Below, in pieces: positions 35,920 through 44,409 of a DNA stretch of 49,050 nt. The notes below the pieces were generated by a model. That model ran no database searches. It was not told where the DNA came from and worked only from the letters and a program-made list of their open reading frames with translations. The DNA is from an uncultured Bacteroidota bacterium. GTDB taxonomy: Bacteria > Bacteroidota > Bacteroidia > Bacteroidales > F082. Made by a program: the position numbers and the translations under genes. The DNA lies in assembly GCA_937912115.1 (NCBI GenBank), contig CALDOI010000106.1:1-49050 (forward strand), in the 5' to 3' direction. Positions within the stretch are counted from its first letter, which is position 1, and every line of letters begins with the position of its first letter.

Positions 35920-38697
35920 ATGAGTTCACCAAAAAAATTATTTCTTCTTGATGCAATGGCTCTGATTTACAGAGCATATTTCGCGTTAAGCAGAAACCCC
36001 CGAATAAATAGTAAAGGCCTAAATACCTCAGCAATACTTGGTTTTGCGAACACCTTACTTGATTTGCTAAAAAATCAAAAACCAACTCATATTGGAGTTG
36101 CTTTCGACACAAAGGCACCAACATTTCGACATGATAATTTTGCTGATTATAAAGCAAACCGAGAAAAGATGCCCGAAGATCTTTCAGCATCAATACCATA
36201 TATTTATAAATTAATCAAAGGATTTAATATTCCATTCTTGCAAGTTGATGGTTTTGAAGCTGATGATGTAATTGGAACCTTAGCTAAAAAAGCTGAAGCT
36301 GATGGGTTTACCACTTACATGATGACTCCTGATAAGGATTTTGGACAACTGGTATCCGATAATATCTACATGTATAAACCAGCCCGAATGGGTAATAAGG
36401 CCGAAATATGGGGAACTTACGAAGTATGCGAGCGTTTTGGCATTACCCGCCCTTCTCAGTTAATCGACATCCTCGGATTATGGGGAGATGCATCGGATAA
36501 TATTCCCGGTGTCCCCGGTATTGGAGAAAAAACAGCAATCAAGCTAATTAGTGAATACGACAGTATCGAAAACCTCCTTAAAAATACCGATAAACTAAAG
36601 GGAAAACAAAGGGAAAATCTTGAGAATTTTGCCGATCAGGCAATATTATCAAAAGAACTTGCAACAATCGAATTAAATGTACCCATTGATTTCGACGAAA
36701 GTGGACTTATTTTAAATGAGCCAGATACTGAATATCTTAAAGAATTATTCGAAGAACTTGAATTCAGAAATTTTGCCCAGCGGTTTTTTAATAATAATCG
36801 AAAAGAAGATAAGGATGAGAAAGATGTAGTTAAGCAACCTGAGTTATTTGGTGGGGATGATGCTGGGTATGTACAGGGACAACTCGAAACAATTAATACG
36901 ACCAATCATAGTTATCATTTGATTGATACAATTGAAAAGGCGAAAGACCTTTGTAATAGTTTATTGAAAGAGAAGGTAGTTTGTTTCGACACCGAAACAA
37001 CAGGTTTAGATCCTAATAATTCGGAACTGGTTGGAATATCATTTGCTGTAGCTCCTCATGAAGCATGGTATATTCCTGTATCGGAAAATTATCATGAAGC
37101 TCAGGAAATTGCACAGGTATTTAAACCTTTATTTGAATCAAAGGATATTATAAAAACCGGTCAAAATGTTAAGTTCGACATAAATATCCTATCATGGTAT
37201 GATATCCAGGTTGCTGGGCCATTTTTCGACACCATGATTGCACATTATTTATTGCAACCCGACATGCGTCATAATATGGATGTTCTATCAGAAACATATT
37301 TAAAATACAAACCTGTATCGATAGAGGAATTAATCGGCAAAAAAGGTAGAAATCAACTTACTATGCGAAACGTTGATGTTGAAACCGTAAAGGAATATGC
37401 TGCCGAAGATGCTGATATTACTCTGCAACTTAAAGATGTTTTTGAGCCGGAATTGAAAAAAACAGGCACCCTTGAACTTTTTGAGAAAACTGAGATGCCA
37501 CTTGTTCCAGTTCTTGCATCAATGGAAGCAGAAGGAATAAAGCTTGACGTTGAGGCACTCTTTGATTTCAGCATTCAACTTGAAAAAGAGATAAGCATTA
37601 TTCAAATTGCCATATTCGAACTCGCTGAATGTGAATTTAACATAGCATCACCCAAGCAGTTGGGCGAAATACTATTTGATAAGCTTCTAATAATAGATAA
37701 GCCAAAAAAAACAAAAACCGGACAGTATAAAACAGGTGAAGATATCCTTGCAAAACTTATTCACAGGCATCCGATTATTGAAAAAATACTTGAATTCCGT
37801 TCATTAACTAAACTAAAATCAACATATGTTGATTCTCTTCCTTCGCTAGTAAATCCACGTGATGGACGTATTCACACATCATATAATCAGGCAGTAGCAG
37901 CAACAGGTCGACTAAGCTCAAACAATCCTAACCTTCAAAATATTCCAATTAGAACTGAAAAAGGTAGAGAGATACGAAAGGCATTTATCCCAAGGAACGA
38001 AGACTATACTCTGCTAGCAGCTGATTATTCACAGGTTGAGTTACGTATAATTGCCCATCTGAGTAAAGATAAAGATATGATTGAGGCCTTCAAAAATGGT
38101 CTCGACATTCACACTGCTACTGCAGCAAGAGTTTATGGGGTTGATTACGATGAGGTTACTAAAGATATGCGTCGTAATGCAAAAACTGTTAACTTTGGAA
38201 TTGTTTATGGGATAAGTGCTTTTGGATTAAGTGAACAGCTGGGAATACCCAGACGTGAAGCTGCCGATATTATTAATAATTATTTTGAGAAGTATCCTGG
38301 AGTAAAAGAGTTTATGAATACCACCATTGATTTTGCAAAGGAACATGGATATGTAGAAACAATATTAGGGCGCAGGCGATATCTTAACGATATTAATTCG
38401 GCAAACGCAGTGGTTAGAGGTTTTGCTGAAAGAAATGCTATTAATGCTCCAATTCAGGGATCATCGGCAGATATGATTAAAGTTGCCATGATTAATATTT
38501 TTAAAGAGTTTGAAAAGAAAAAACTGAAATCAAAAATGATACTTCAAGTGCATGATGAACTTGTATTTGACTTATTTAAGGAAGAAGAACAACAAGTACG
38601 AAAAATTGTTGCTGAAAAAATGAGAGATGCCATTAAACTTGATGTTCCTGTTGTTGTTGATATGAATACGGGAAGTACCTGGCTTGAGGCTCATTGA
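35920..38697 (+). CDS. polA: DNA polymerase I
   Basis: The product (925 residues from ATG 35920) fills gaps and removes RNA primers in repair and lagging-strand synthesis. All three domains are present: 5'-3' exonuclease (FLLDAMALIYRAYFAL, DGFEADDVIGTLA, TPDKDFGQLV), 3'-5' proofreading exonuclease with intact acidic residues (CFDTETTGLDPNNSELVG, EDADITLQLKD), and the polymerase (VAATGRLSSNNPNLQNIP, AADYSQVELRIIAHLS, RRNAKTVNFGIVYG, VHDELVF). Length is typical. ATG 35920 (MSSPKKLFLLD) is preferred over an in-frame start seven codons upstream because the promoter box lies there. Confidence 0.98.
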   Translation: MSSPKKLFLLDAMALIYRAYFALSRNPRINSKGLNTSAILGFANTLLDLLKNQKPTHIGVAFDTKAPTFRHDNFADYKANREKMPEDLSASIPYIYKLIKGFNIPFLQVDGFEADDVIGTLAKKAEADGFTTYMMTPDKDFGQLVSDNIYMYKPARMGNKAEIWGTYEVCERFGITRPSQLIDILGLWGDASDNIPGVPGIGEKTAIKLISEYDSIENLLKNTDKLKGKQRENLENFADQAILSKELATIELNVPIDFDESGLILNEPDTEYLKELFEELEFRNFAQRFFNNNRKEDKDEKDVVKQPELFGGDDAGYVQGQLETINTTNHSYHLIDTIEKAKDLCNSLLKEKVVCFDTETTGLDPNNSELVGISFAVAPHEAWYIPVSENYHEAQEIAQVFKPLFESKDIIKTGQNVKFDINILSWYDIQVAGPFFDTMIAHYLLQPDMRHNMDVLSETYLKYKPVSIEELIGKKGRNQLTMRNVDVETVKEYAAEDADITLQLKDVFEPELKKTGTLELFEKTEMPLVPVLASMEAEGIKLDVEALFDFSIQLEKEISIIQIAIFELAECEFNIASPKQLGEILFDKLLIIDKPKKTKTGQYKTGEDILAKLIHRHPIIEKILEFRSLTKLKSTYVDSLPSLVNPRDGRIHTSYNQAVAATGRLSSNNPNLQNIPIRTEKGREIRKAFIPRNEDYTLLAADYSQVELRIIAHLSKDKDMIEAFKNGLDIHTATAARVYGVDYDEVTKDMRRNAKTVNFGIVYGISAFGLSEQLGIPRREAADIINNYFEKYPGVKEFMNTTIDFAKEHGYVETILGRRRYLNDINSANAVVRGFAERNAINAPIQGSSADMIKVAMINIFKEFEKKKLKSKMILQVHDELVFDLFKEEEQQVRKIVAEKMRDAIKLDVPVVVDMNTGSTWLEAH

Positions 38698-38791
38698 TGT
38701 ATTTATTATTGATGATTTAACATAAAATATGGGTCATAAATTATGAAAACTACTAAGACTAAAGCACTATTATCAACTAAGTATTTGAACA

Positions 38792-39355
38792 ATGCAAAAT
38801 GATTATCGGAATGAAGAATGGAGGGATGTTAACTACGATGAAAACATCTCAGAAAATGAAATCCATAAGGTGTCGAATTATGGAAGAATTAGGAGTTTTA
38901 AGGTTAACAAAACCGATGGGGTATTATTAAAACCAGCAACAGTTCAAGGTTATCCAAGGATAAAGCTAAAACAAAAAAATAGTAAAAGCACTGCAAGATA
39001 CGTGCATAAACTTGTTGCAGAAACATTTCTTAGTAAAACAAATGACATGCAAGAATTTATCATCCATTTGGATTTTAATAAAACTAACAATCATGTTAGA
39101 AATTTAAAATGGGTAACTTTTGAAGAGAAAGAACAACACCGACTTAAAAATCCATCCTATCAACTTAATCTGGAAAAAAGAAGGTTGTCGAATTCTAAAT
39201 TAAACGAAATTGATGTAAGAAGGATTAAACGTCAAATAAACAATCCCAATAGAAAGACCAGAATGAAAATAATAGCAAAGCAATTTGGTATTTCCGAAAT
39301 GCAGTTATATAGAATAAAATCAGGAGAAAATTGGAGCCACATTACCGATAGATAA
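38792..39355 (+). CDS. NUMOD4/HNH homing-type endonuclease
   Basis: This 187-residue protein has the layout of free-standing homing endonucleases. A NUMOD4 segment (about 7-60; EEWRDV, HKVSNYGRIRSF, GYPRIKLK) comes first. Then comes an HNH nuclease region (about 68-108; YVHKLVAETF, IIHLDFNKTNNHVRNLKWV), with H72, H92, D94 and N100 kept though family members usually read NHIDGNKTNN. A helix-turn-helix tail follows (about 137-184; KIIAKQFGISEMQLYRIKSGENW). It sits 94 bp behind polA with no other mobile-element genes, so it is either a solitary homing gene or a domesticated one. Target site unknown. Confidence 0.85.
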   Translation: MQNDYRNEEWRDVNYDENISENEIHKVSNYGRIRSFKVNKTDGVLLKPATVQGYPRIKLKQKNSKSTARYVHKLVAETFLSKTNDMQEFIIHLDFNKTNNHVRNLKWVTFEEKEQHRLKNPSYQLNLEKRRLSNSKLNEIDVRRIKRQINNPNRKTRMKIIAKQFGISEMQLYRIKSGENWSHITDR

Positions 39356-39380
39356 TAGAATAATTGTTAGCCAATAATAT

Positions 39381-40478
39381 ATGAATAAAGCAACCAATAA
39401 TCCCATACTAACTTTGGATGCCGGAGGTACTAATCTTGTTTTTAATGCAATCGATTCATTATACAACGTTATTGCTACAACTACGCTATCAGCACCATCA
39501 ACCTCGCTTAGTGAGTTTATAGAAAAATTAATAAGTGGATTTAATAATATCCACAAAAAAACGAACAAATCAGCCAAAGCAATAAGTTTTTGTTTTCCTG
39601 GCCCTGCTGACTATGAAAACGGAATTATCGGAGACCTTGAAAACTTACCATTTTTTAAAGGTGGTGTTCCCTTAAAACACATTCTTGAAAATGAATTTGG
39701 TATACCTGTTTTTATCAACAATGATGGTGATTTATTTACGCTTGGAGAAGCTATTAACGGATTATTACCAAATATCAATAAGGCTTTATCAGATAATGGA
39801 AACTCAAAACAATATAAAAATCTACTTGGTATAACATTGGGAACAGGAACCGGAGGAGGTATTGTAACTAATGGGAATCTGTTAATTGGCGATAATTCAG
39901 CAGGTGCTGAAATAAACCGATCAAATAATTTTCTGGATGGTTCAATAAGTATTGAGGAAACTTTAAGCATTCGAGGAATTAAGCATCTTTATTGTAAAGA
40001 AGCAAATATCAATTTTGACCATAGCCCTGAGCCAATAGATATCTATAAAATTGGTATTGGTGAGAAAGCTGGAAACCAAGAAGCCGCAATTATATCCTGG
40101 GAAATATTTGGAACTGTGCTTGGGCAAACACTTGCCAATGCAATAACATTAATTGATGGCCTAATTGTGATAGGTGGGGGATTATCGGGAGCATACAAGC
40201 TGTTTATGCCAAAAGCTATTGAGGCTATGAATGGCAAATTCAAACGACTTGGGGGTAGTACTTTTCAACGACTTGAAACCTATGCGTATAATTTTGAAAA
40301 TCCGGAGTGCTACAATGATTTCATGCAGAATGAAGAAACTGTAATAGTTATCCCTAATACCGACCAAAAGGTACTATATTCTCCAATTAAAAAAATTGGA
40401 ATAGGGATAAGCAAACTGGGAACATCTGAAGCTGTAGCAATTGGAGCATACTCTTATGCAATTAGTAAAATTAACTAA
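39381..40478 (+). CDS. ROK-family protein (sugar kinase-like), without the zinc motif
   Basis: The 365-residue protein has the ROK/ASKHA fold: phosphate-binding LDAGGTNLVFNAID (12-25), FCFPGPADYENGIIGDLENL, PVFINNDGDLFTLGEA and the second phosphate loop GITLGTGTGGGIVTNG, followed by GDNSAGAEINRS. Canonical ROK kinases continue with a zinc-binding CxCGxxGCxE motif; here that stretch reads FLDGSISIEETLSIRGI without cysteines. The substrate is therefore uncertain. It may phosphorylate a hexose or N-acetylhexosamine, but no sugar genes lie nearby. It converges on the lipoprotein gene with only 3 bp between stops. Confidence 0.83.
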   Translation: MNKATNNPILTLDAGGTNLVFNAIDSLYNVIATTTLSAPSTSLSEFIEKLISGFNNIHKKTNKSAKAISFCFPGPADYENGIIGDLENLPFFKGGVPLKHILENEFGIPVFINNDGDLFTLGEAINGLLPNINKALSDNGNSKQYKNLLGITLGTGTGGGIVTNGNLLIGDNSAGAEINRSNNFLDGSISIEETLSIRGIKHLYCKEANINFDHSPEPIDIYKIGIGEKAGNQEAAIISWEIFGTVLGQTLANAITLIDGLIVIGGGLSGAYKLFMPKAIEAMNGKFKRLGGSTFQRLETYAYNFENPECYNDFMQNEETVIVIPNTDQKVLYSPIKKIGIGISKLGTSEAVAIGAYSYAISKIN

Positions 40479-40481
40479 TAA

Positions 40482-40934
40482 TCAATCCTTTTGTTTGTAT
40501 ACAACAAATGATATGCTTTTATCAACAATGATTGAATCGCTTTTACTCCGATATTTCTTTACCGTACCTGTTAACTTGAAGTCACTACTTCTTTTTGATA
40601 AGTTCAAGCTTAATGACTTATCTGACCCCGGAACTGTATAATAATAATTGTTGTCGTTTTTGGAGGTTGTAAAAGTCTCTTGAATTTTATCACCCGCCTT
40701 CACAGTTGTCTTAAGTTGTGTTCCAGAGATATTCTCAATGGAGATATGAACAGGAACATCGTACTCAGTGATAGGAGGATTATCATTATAATATTCACCT
40801 GTGCCTTCAAAATTACCTACCCACTCAACTAACTCACAATCCACACAATAGACCCAACTCTCCTCTTTTTTTTTACAACCAGAAAAAGCAAGTATAACAA
40901 AGAAAAATATTATTACCGATTTTAAATTCATCAT
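40482..40934 (-). CDS. Small lipoprotein of unknown function
   Basis: The 150-residue product has a lipoprotein signal (SVIIFFFVILAFSGC), with the lipidated cysteine at residue 20 followed by KKKEE. A CVDCE pair follows shortly after. The body (about 35-150) is strand-rich (NFEGTGEYY, VPVHISIENISGTQLKTTV, SLNLSKRSSDFKLTGTV) and resembles small lipocalin-like beta-barrel lipoproteins, but no named family is recognised. It probably sits in the envelope. Two ATGs are adjacent at the start and either could be used. The next minus-strand gene downstream is the STN cluster far away, so it is monocistronic. Confidence 0.75.
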   Translation of the reverse strand: MMNLKSVIIFFFVILAFSGCKKKEESWVYCVDCELVEWVGNFEGTGEYYNDNPPITEYDVPVHISIENISGTQLKTTVKAGDKIQETFTTSKNDNNYYYTVPGSDKSLSLNLSKRSSDFKLTGTVKKYRSKSDSIIVDKSISFVVYKQKD

Positions 40935-41011
40935 TTCATCGTCAAAAGTAATAAATGAAATTCGTTTTTATCACTCAAATTATATTCTACTATAAACTTC
41001 AGATTAATGTA

Positions 41012-41851
41012 CTAAGATGATAATAATACTATATCGTCTTCATTAACGTTCAAATGCTTTGCAATAACATGACATTTAGCTTTTAAGAGAAAAAATACTT
41101 GTCGATTAACATTTGAAAGTCCTTCAAAATTTCCCTGGCCTTTGCTAATTATCATATCGGCTTTGTTAAAGATATCAACAAACTCCTTTGTGCATAGTTT
41201 CAATATTGTTCCTGGGGCGGTTGTTCCTGAAGAAATAATGTCGGCTATTTCATCAATACCTGAGTCGATTGCATCCTGATATGTAACATCGTTAATAATG
41301 GGAATGCCCCGGACAACATAAGTTACAGGAACACCAAGCTGTTTAATTAATATACTATCAAATACCGATTCTCCTGCATTGTCACCAATATAAAGAATAT
41401 TGGAAGCCTTGTTCAGCTGTTTCTTAAATATATCATAATCTAAAATAGCAAAATTCTGATTAATAATATATTTCAAATCTCTTTCAAGATCAAACTCTTT
41501 ACTCATGCCAAAATCCACAACATTACCTGCTACTGCTATTCTGATGGCGGTCAATAAAGGATCATCGGATTCCTGTATATAATTCTCAAGCAATGGATAT
41601 AATTCCAAAGCTTCTTTTATACTTGTTGCTTTTATCTGCTTATATGGATCTTCATTATTTGTAATTTCCTTTATTCGGTTATATACAATGGCTCCTGATT
41701 CAACGGGAGTATCATGCAATGATATATTCTTTATAGAATCTCCAACATCATCCAAAAGTTTTTTGATTTTAGATTCATCATTTGTTGCCAATCTCCCGGC
41801 TCTCAATGCCTGATTCATCATACAGGGTAAACAATCAAGGTATGTTCTCAT
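41012..41851 (-). CDS. DUF89-family protein (metal-dependent phosphatase-like)
   Basis: This 279-residue protein matches the short prokaryotic branch of DUF89 (archaeal AF1104-like). It has the opening CxxC (YLDCLPCMMNQALR, C6 and C9), ILYIGDNAGESVFDSILIKQ with the metal-binding Asp-Asn, and MIISKGQGNFEGLSN. Eukaryotic relatives (ARMT1) are metal-dependent phosphatases thought to clear damaged phosphometabolites; the prokaryotic substrate is unknown. Its ATG overlaps the CGGC gene stop by one base, so it is the last gene of the ORP-like operon. A role in handling metals or a phosphorylated by-product there is inference. Confidence 0.85.
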   Translation of the reverse strand: MRTYLDCLPCMMNQALRAGRLATNDESKIKKLLDDVGDSIKNISLHDTPVESGAIVYNRIKEITNNEDPYKQIKATSIKEALELYPLLENYIQESDDPLLTAIRIAVAGNVVDFGMSKEFDLERDLKYIINQNFAILDYDIFKKQLNKASNILYIGDNAGESVFDSILIKQLGVPVTYVVRGIPIINDVTYQDAIDSGIDEIADIISSGTTAPGTILKLCTKEFVDIFNKADMIISKGQGNFEGLSNVNRQVFFLLKAKCHVIAKHLNVNEDDIVLLSS

Positions 41852-42288
41852 TAATTATATGATAAGCGATTTTCTTCATTACTCATTACCAAAGCTACTC
41901 TATCCTGCCACACATCTGACCTCCATGTACCTAGATTACTGTGAGTTCCGAGATATTTCTCAGGGATTGGGTGAGTTCCTATTACAACACTCATTTTGAA
42001 CCTTTCTTCAATAAAATTTTTAAAATCATCGATGTAAGGACATGGGGGATAACCAACCACCATCCCGGTTGCAAAATGGATAACTTCAGCACCATTTTTT
42101 TTCATTTCTTCAGGAACATATTCAATGTTGCCGCCCGGGCATCCGCCACAAGTTGTATAACCCACGATCTCAACATTTTCATTTTTTTTATAGATACTAA
42201 ATGCACCTTCCCTGTTTTGCAATGCCCTAAAGCATTTCCCCCCGGCACAATTGTGATACCGACCACAGATAATAATTCCGATTTTCAT
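41851..42288 (-). CDS. CGGC-domain predicted metal-binding protein
   Basis: The 145-residue protein has cysteines at the positions typical of the CGGC domain: MKIGIIICGRYHNCAGGKC at the start, then GYTTCGGCPGGNIEYVPEEM and later YPPCPYIDDFKNFIEERF with VIGTHP. The domain is predicted to bind metal or an Fe-S cluster and is common in anaerobes; no activity is established. The frame extends two codons further to a TTG; ATG 42288 is preferred. It shares one base with the downstream DUF89 start (TAATG), implying coupled translation and a common task. Confidence 0.85.
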   Translation of the reverse strand: MKIGIIICGRYHNCAGGKCFRALQNREGAFSIYKKNENVEIVGYTTCGGCPGGNIEYVPEEMKKNGAEVIHFATGMVVGYPPCPYIDDFKNFIEERFKMSVVIGTHPIPEKYLGTHSNLGTWRSDVWQDRVALVMSNEENRLSYN

Positions 42289-42349
42289 AATCAATATATT
42301 TAAATTACTGTAAACAAAAAAAAGTATTTATGTGAATGTATTTTACAAG

Positions 42350-42733
42350 TTAATTTTGTGTCTTTTCTTTAATTTCAAACAAATTGCCAATGTTATCTGA
42401 TACAAACACAATATCACCGTAATCTCTCTTTACAATTAGTGGTTTATAATTTCGTGAAATTGCATTTTTAATAAATGATGCTTTATCTGTGACAGATATA
42501 CAAATATGATTAAACCCATATGAGATATTGAAATTTCCGATGAATATTTCAAATAATAAATTTCCTTTTTTCAAATGAAAAACCAGTATTTCCTGGTTGA
42601 TTTTAAATATAGAATTGGCAAGTTCAGCTGATAATACAAAAGACTTAACAACCTTCATTCCAAGGATATTTACATAGAAACCTTCTATTTCATTCTGATG
42701 AATTACAGTTAATGCAATATGTTCTAATTTCAT
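42350..42733 (-). CDS. VOC-superfamily (glyoxalase-like) protein
   Basis: This 127-residue single-module protein has the vicinal-oxygen-chelate pattern: MKLEHIALTVIHQNEIEGFY with the first metal-binding histidine (H5), then NHICISVTDKASFIKNA, and GDIVFVSDNIGNLFEIKE with the closing Glu. Members act as glyoxalases, epimerases, dioxygenases or binding proteins; the substrate is not predictable. It overlaps the end of the thioesterase gene by 44 bp, so the two are tightly coupled. With a thioesterase beside it, methylmalonyl-CoA-epimerase-like chemistry is one possibility, unproven. Confidence 0.8.
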   Translation of the reverse strand: MKLEHIALTVIHQNEIEGFYVNILGMKVVKSFVLSAELANSIFKINQEILVFHLKKGNLLFEIFIGNFNISYGFNHICISVTDKASFIKNAISRNYKPLIVKRDYGDIVFVSDNIGNLFEIKEKTQN

Positions 42734-43163
42734 TTTTTTTACTTTTAATAACTTGATTTTCGAAATGAAGCATAATTCTATTTACTATAAAATCAGGTGC
42801 TTTCATAGGTCTCCTGGTTTCCATATTAACAAATACAACTGTACTTTTTGCCGTATTTATTGTTTCATTATTCTTGTTTCTTACTTCATGAGAAAAAACC
42901 ATTCTGGTAGAAGGAATATTTTGCAATACCGTTTTAATTATTATTTGATCATCATAATATATGGGTTTGATATATTTGATGTTAAGCTCTATAACAGGTA
43001 AAAATATTCCATTGGCTTCCAGGTCTTTATCACTTAACCCGATGTTCCGCATTAATTCTGTTCTGCTTATATGATAAAATTTTGCATAGTTACCATGATA
43101 AACCCATCCCATTTTGTCTACTTCATCATAGCGTATTTGAATACTATTTTCTGATACAATCAC
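42690..43163 (-). CDS. Acyl-CoA thioesterase, YbgC/4-hydroxybenzoyl-CoA type
   Basis: The 157-residue hotdog-fold protein contains IQIRYDEVDKMGWVYHGNY (catalytic Asp in the D-x-x-G-x-V-x-x-x-Y motif), FYHISRTELMRNIGLSD and IELNIKYIKPIYYDDQI, all typical of the YbgC/FadM group. It should hydrolyse an acyl-CoA or a small aromatic CoA thioester in the cytoplasm. The start is GTG at 43163, the only codon giving the full N-terminal strand. Residues after about 140 (KSKKNEIRTYCINCNSSE) look like a non-conserved tail produced by the 44-bp overlap with the VOC gene. Confidence 0.88.
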   Translation of the reverse strand: MIVSENSIQIRYDEVDKMGWVYHGNYAKFYHISRTELMRNIGLSDKDLEANGIFLPVIELNIKYIKPIYYDDQIIIKTVLQNIPSTRMVFSHEVRNKNNETINTAKSTVVFVNMETRRPMKAPDFIVNRIMLHFENQVIKSKKNEIRTYCINCNSSE

Positions 43164-43187
43164 TATTTGTCTTTTTTATGGAAGTCG

Positions 43188-43526
43188 CTATACTTTTTTT
43201 AATTCTCCTTTTTGAAATGCGTCATAGGCCTCTTTAACTGTCATTGCCCCGGCACCAATATGTATTTTAATACCTGTTTTCTCCATTACTGCTGCTGCAT
43301 TTCCTCCGGGACCATTACCGGTTATTAATGCATCAGCTTTTAGTTCAAATAGATATTGTGCAGTTTTTGGCCCGGCTCCATGAGCGTTATTAGCCGACTC
43401 TCGATTATCGAATGATGACAATTCTTTTGAAATATCATCATATATTAATAAGAATTCGGTTCTTCCAAATCTGGCATCCATATTTGAATCCCATGTTGTT
43501 CCTTTTGCTGTAAATGCTAATTTCAT
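43188..43526 (-). CDS. NifX/NifB-type (Orange Protein-like) metal-cluster protein
   Basis: This 112-residue protein matches the dinitrogenase iron-molybdenum cofactor fold: MKLAFTAKGTTWDSNMDARFGRTEFLLIYD-type start, DNRESANNAHGAGPKTAQYL, DALITGNGPGGNAAAVMEK and the closing VKEAYDAFQKGEL. NifX, NafY and the Desulfovibrio Orange Protein (ORP) share it; ORP carries a Mo-Cu sulfide cluster. There are no nitrogenase genes here, but two MinD-ferredoxin ATPases lie directly upstream, as in the ORP system. An ORP-like role is therefore preferred over nitrogenase cofactor assembly. The cluster actually bound cannot be told. Confidence 0.87.
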   Translation of the reverse strand: MKLAFTAKGTTWDSNMDARFGRTEFLLIYDDISKELSSFDNRESANNAHGAGPKTAQYLFELKADALITGNGPGGNAAAVMEKTGIKIHIGAGAMTVKEAYDAFQKGELKKV

Positions 43527-43533
43527 ACTATTA

Positions 43534-44409
43534 TTATTTTACAATTTTTTTAATTTTTATCCATGTATCCATAATCTGAAATTTAACCGGATCATTATCC
43601 AATTCAACAATTGTTTTACCAAGCAACATCGCCTCGGTAAATGCCTCATTGTAAGGAATATTCTTAAGATGTACAATATTTTTACTTTCAAGAAAATCCA
43701 TTATTTCATTTGTGATACCTTGGTTAATATCAAATTTATTGATGATACAACCGGTTTTTATATTAAAACGCTCTACCAATTCATAAACACGTTCTAAGTC
43801 ATGAATACCTGAAACAGATGGTTCTGTTACCAGAACAATGAAGTCAGCTCCGGATAATGATGATACTACCGGACATCCAACTCCAGGCGATCCATCTACC
43901 AATACATATTCTTTTAACTCATCACATGCAATTTCTTTAGCTTCATTTTTAACCTTTGCGACAAGTTTACCTGAATTATCAGCTCCAATGCCAAGTTTAG
44001 CATGAACCATAATGCTTCCTGTTTTCAGAATAGAGGTAAAACACTGTCCAACTTTTTGTGGTTTATTTATTATTGCACCTGAAGGACAAACTCGTGCACA
44101 ATACCCACATCCTTCACAGTTTAATGCATCAACAGTATGTCTTCCATTATTAACATTAATGGCGTTAAATCTGCATACATCATAACACTTACCACATTGA
44201 ATACAATTATACTGGTTTATATATGCCAACTCGCCACTATAAAATTCTTCTGAAATTTCATAATTAGGCTCCAATAACAAATGCATATCCGCAGCATCAA
44301 CATCACAATCAGCAACAATTACATCCTTACCTCCAAGCACGGCAAATGATGCTGTTATCGATGTTTTACCTGTTCCACCCTTTCCTGAGATAACAACAAT
44401 TTCCTTCAT
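43534..44409 (-). CDS. MinD/Mrp-type P-loop ATPase with inserted 2[4Fe-4S] ferredoxin domain (second copy)
   Basis: The 291-residue protein begins with the deviant Walker A VISGKGGTGKTSITASFA and has VADCDVDAADMHLLL. A ferredoxin insert covers about 64-115 with two complete CxxCxxCxxxC sets (CIQCGKCYDVCRFNA and CEGCGYCARVCPSGA). The ATPase fold resumes with LVDGSPGVGCPVVSSLSGADF and VLVTEPSVSGIHDLERV. Such MinD-ferredoxin fusions assemble or move metal clusters, and in Desulfovibrio two of them partner ORP. It abuts its paralogue (start and stop adjacent) and lies 7 bp before the NifX-like gene. Confidence 0.9.
   Translation of the reverse strand: MKEIVVISGKGGTGKTSITASFAVLGGKDVIVADCDVDAADMHLLLEPNYEISEEFYSGELAYINQYNCIQCGKCYDVCRFNAINVNNGRHTVDALNCEGCGYCARVCPSGAIINKPQKVGQCFTSILKTGSIMVHAKLGIGADNSGKLVAKVKNEAKEIACDELKEYVLVDGSPGVGCPVVSSLSGADFIVLVTEPSVSGIHDLERVYELVERFNIKTGCIINKFDINQGITNEIMDFLESKNIVHLKNIPYNEAFTEAMLLGKTIVELDNDPVKFQIMDTWIKIKKIVK

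Noticed and set aside
38743-38802. A 19-codon frame overlapping the HNH gene start (possible leader peptide)
   Set aside because: Lysine/threonine-rich composition with no attenuator structure, and expected by chance in AT-rich DNA.
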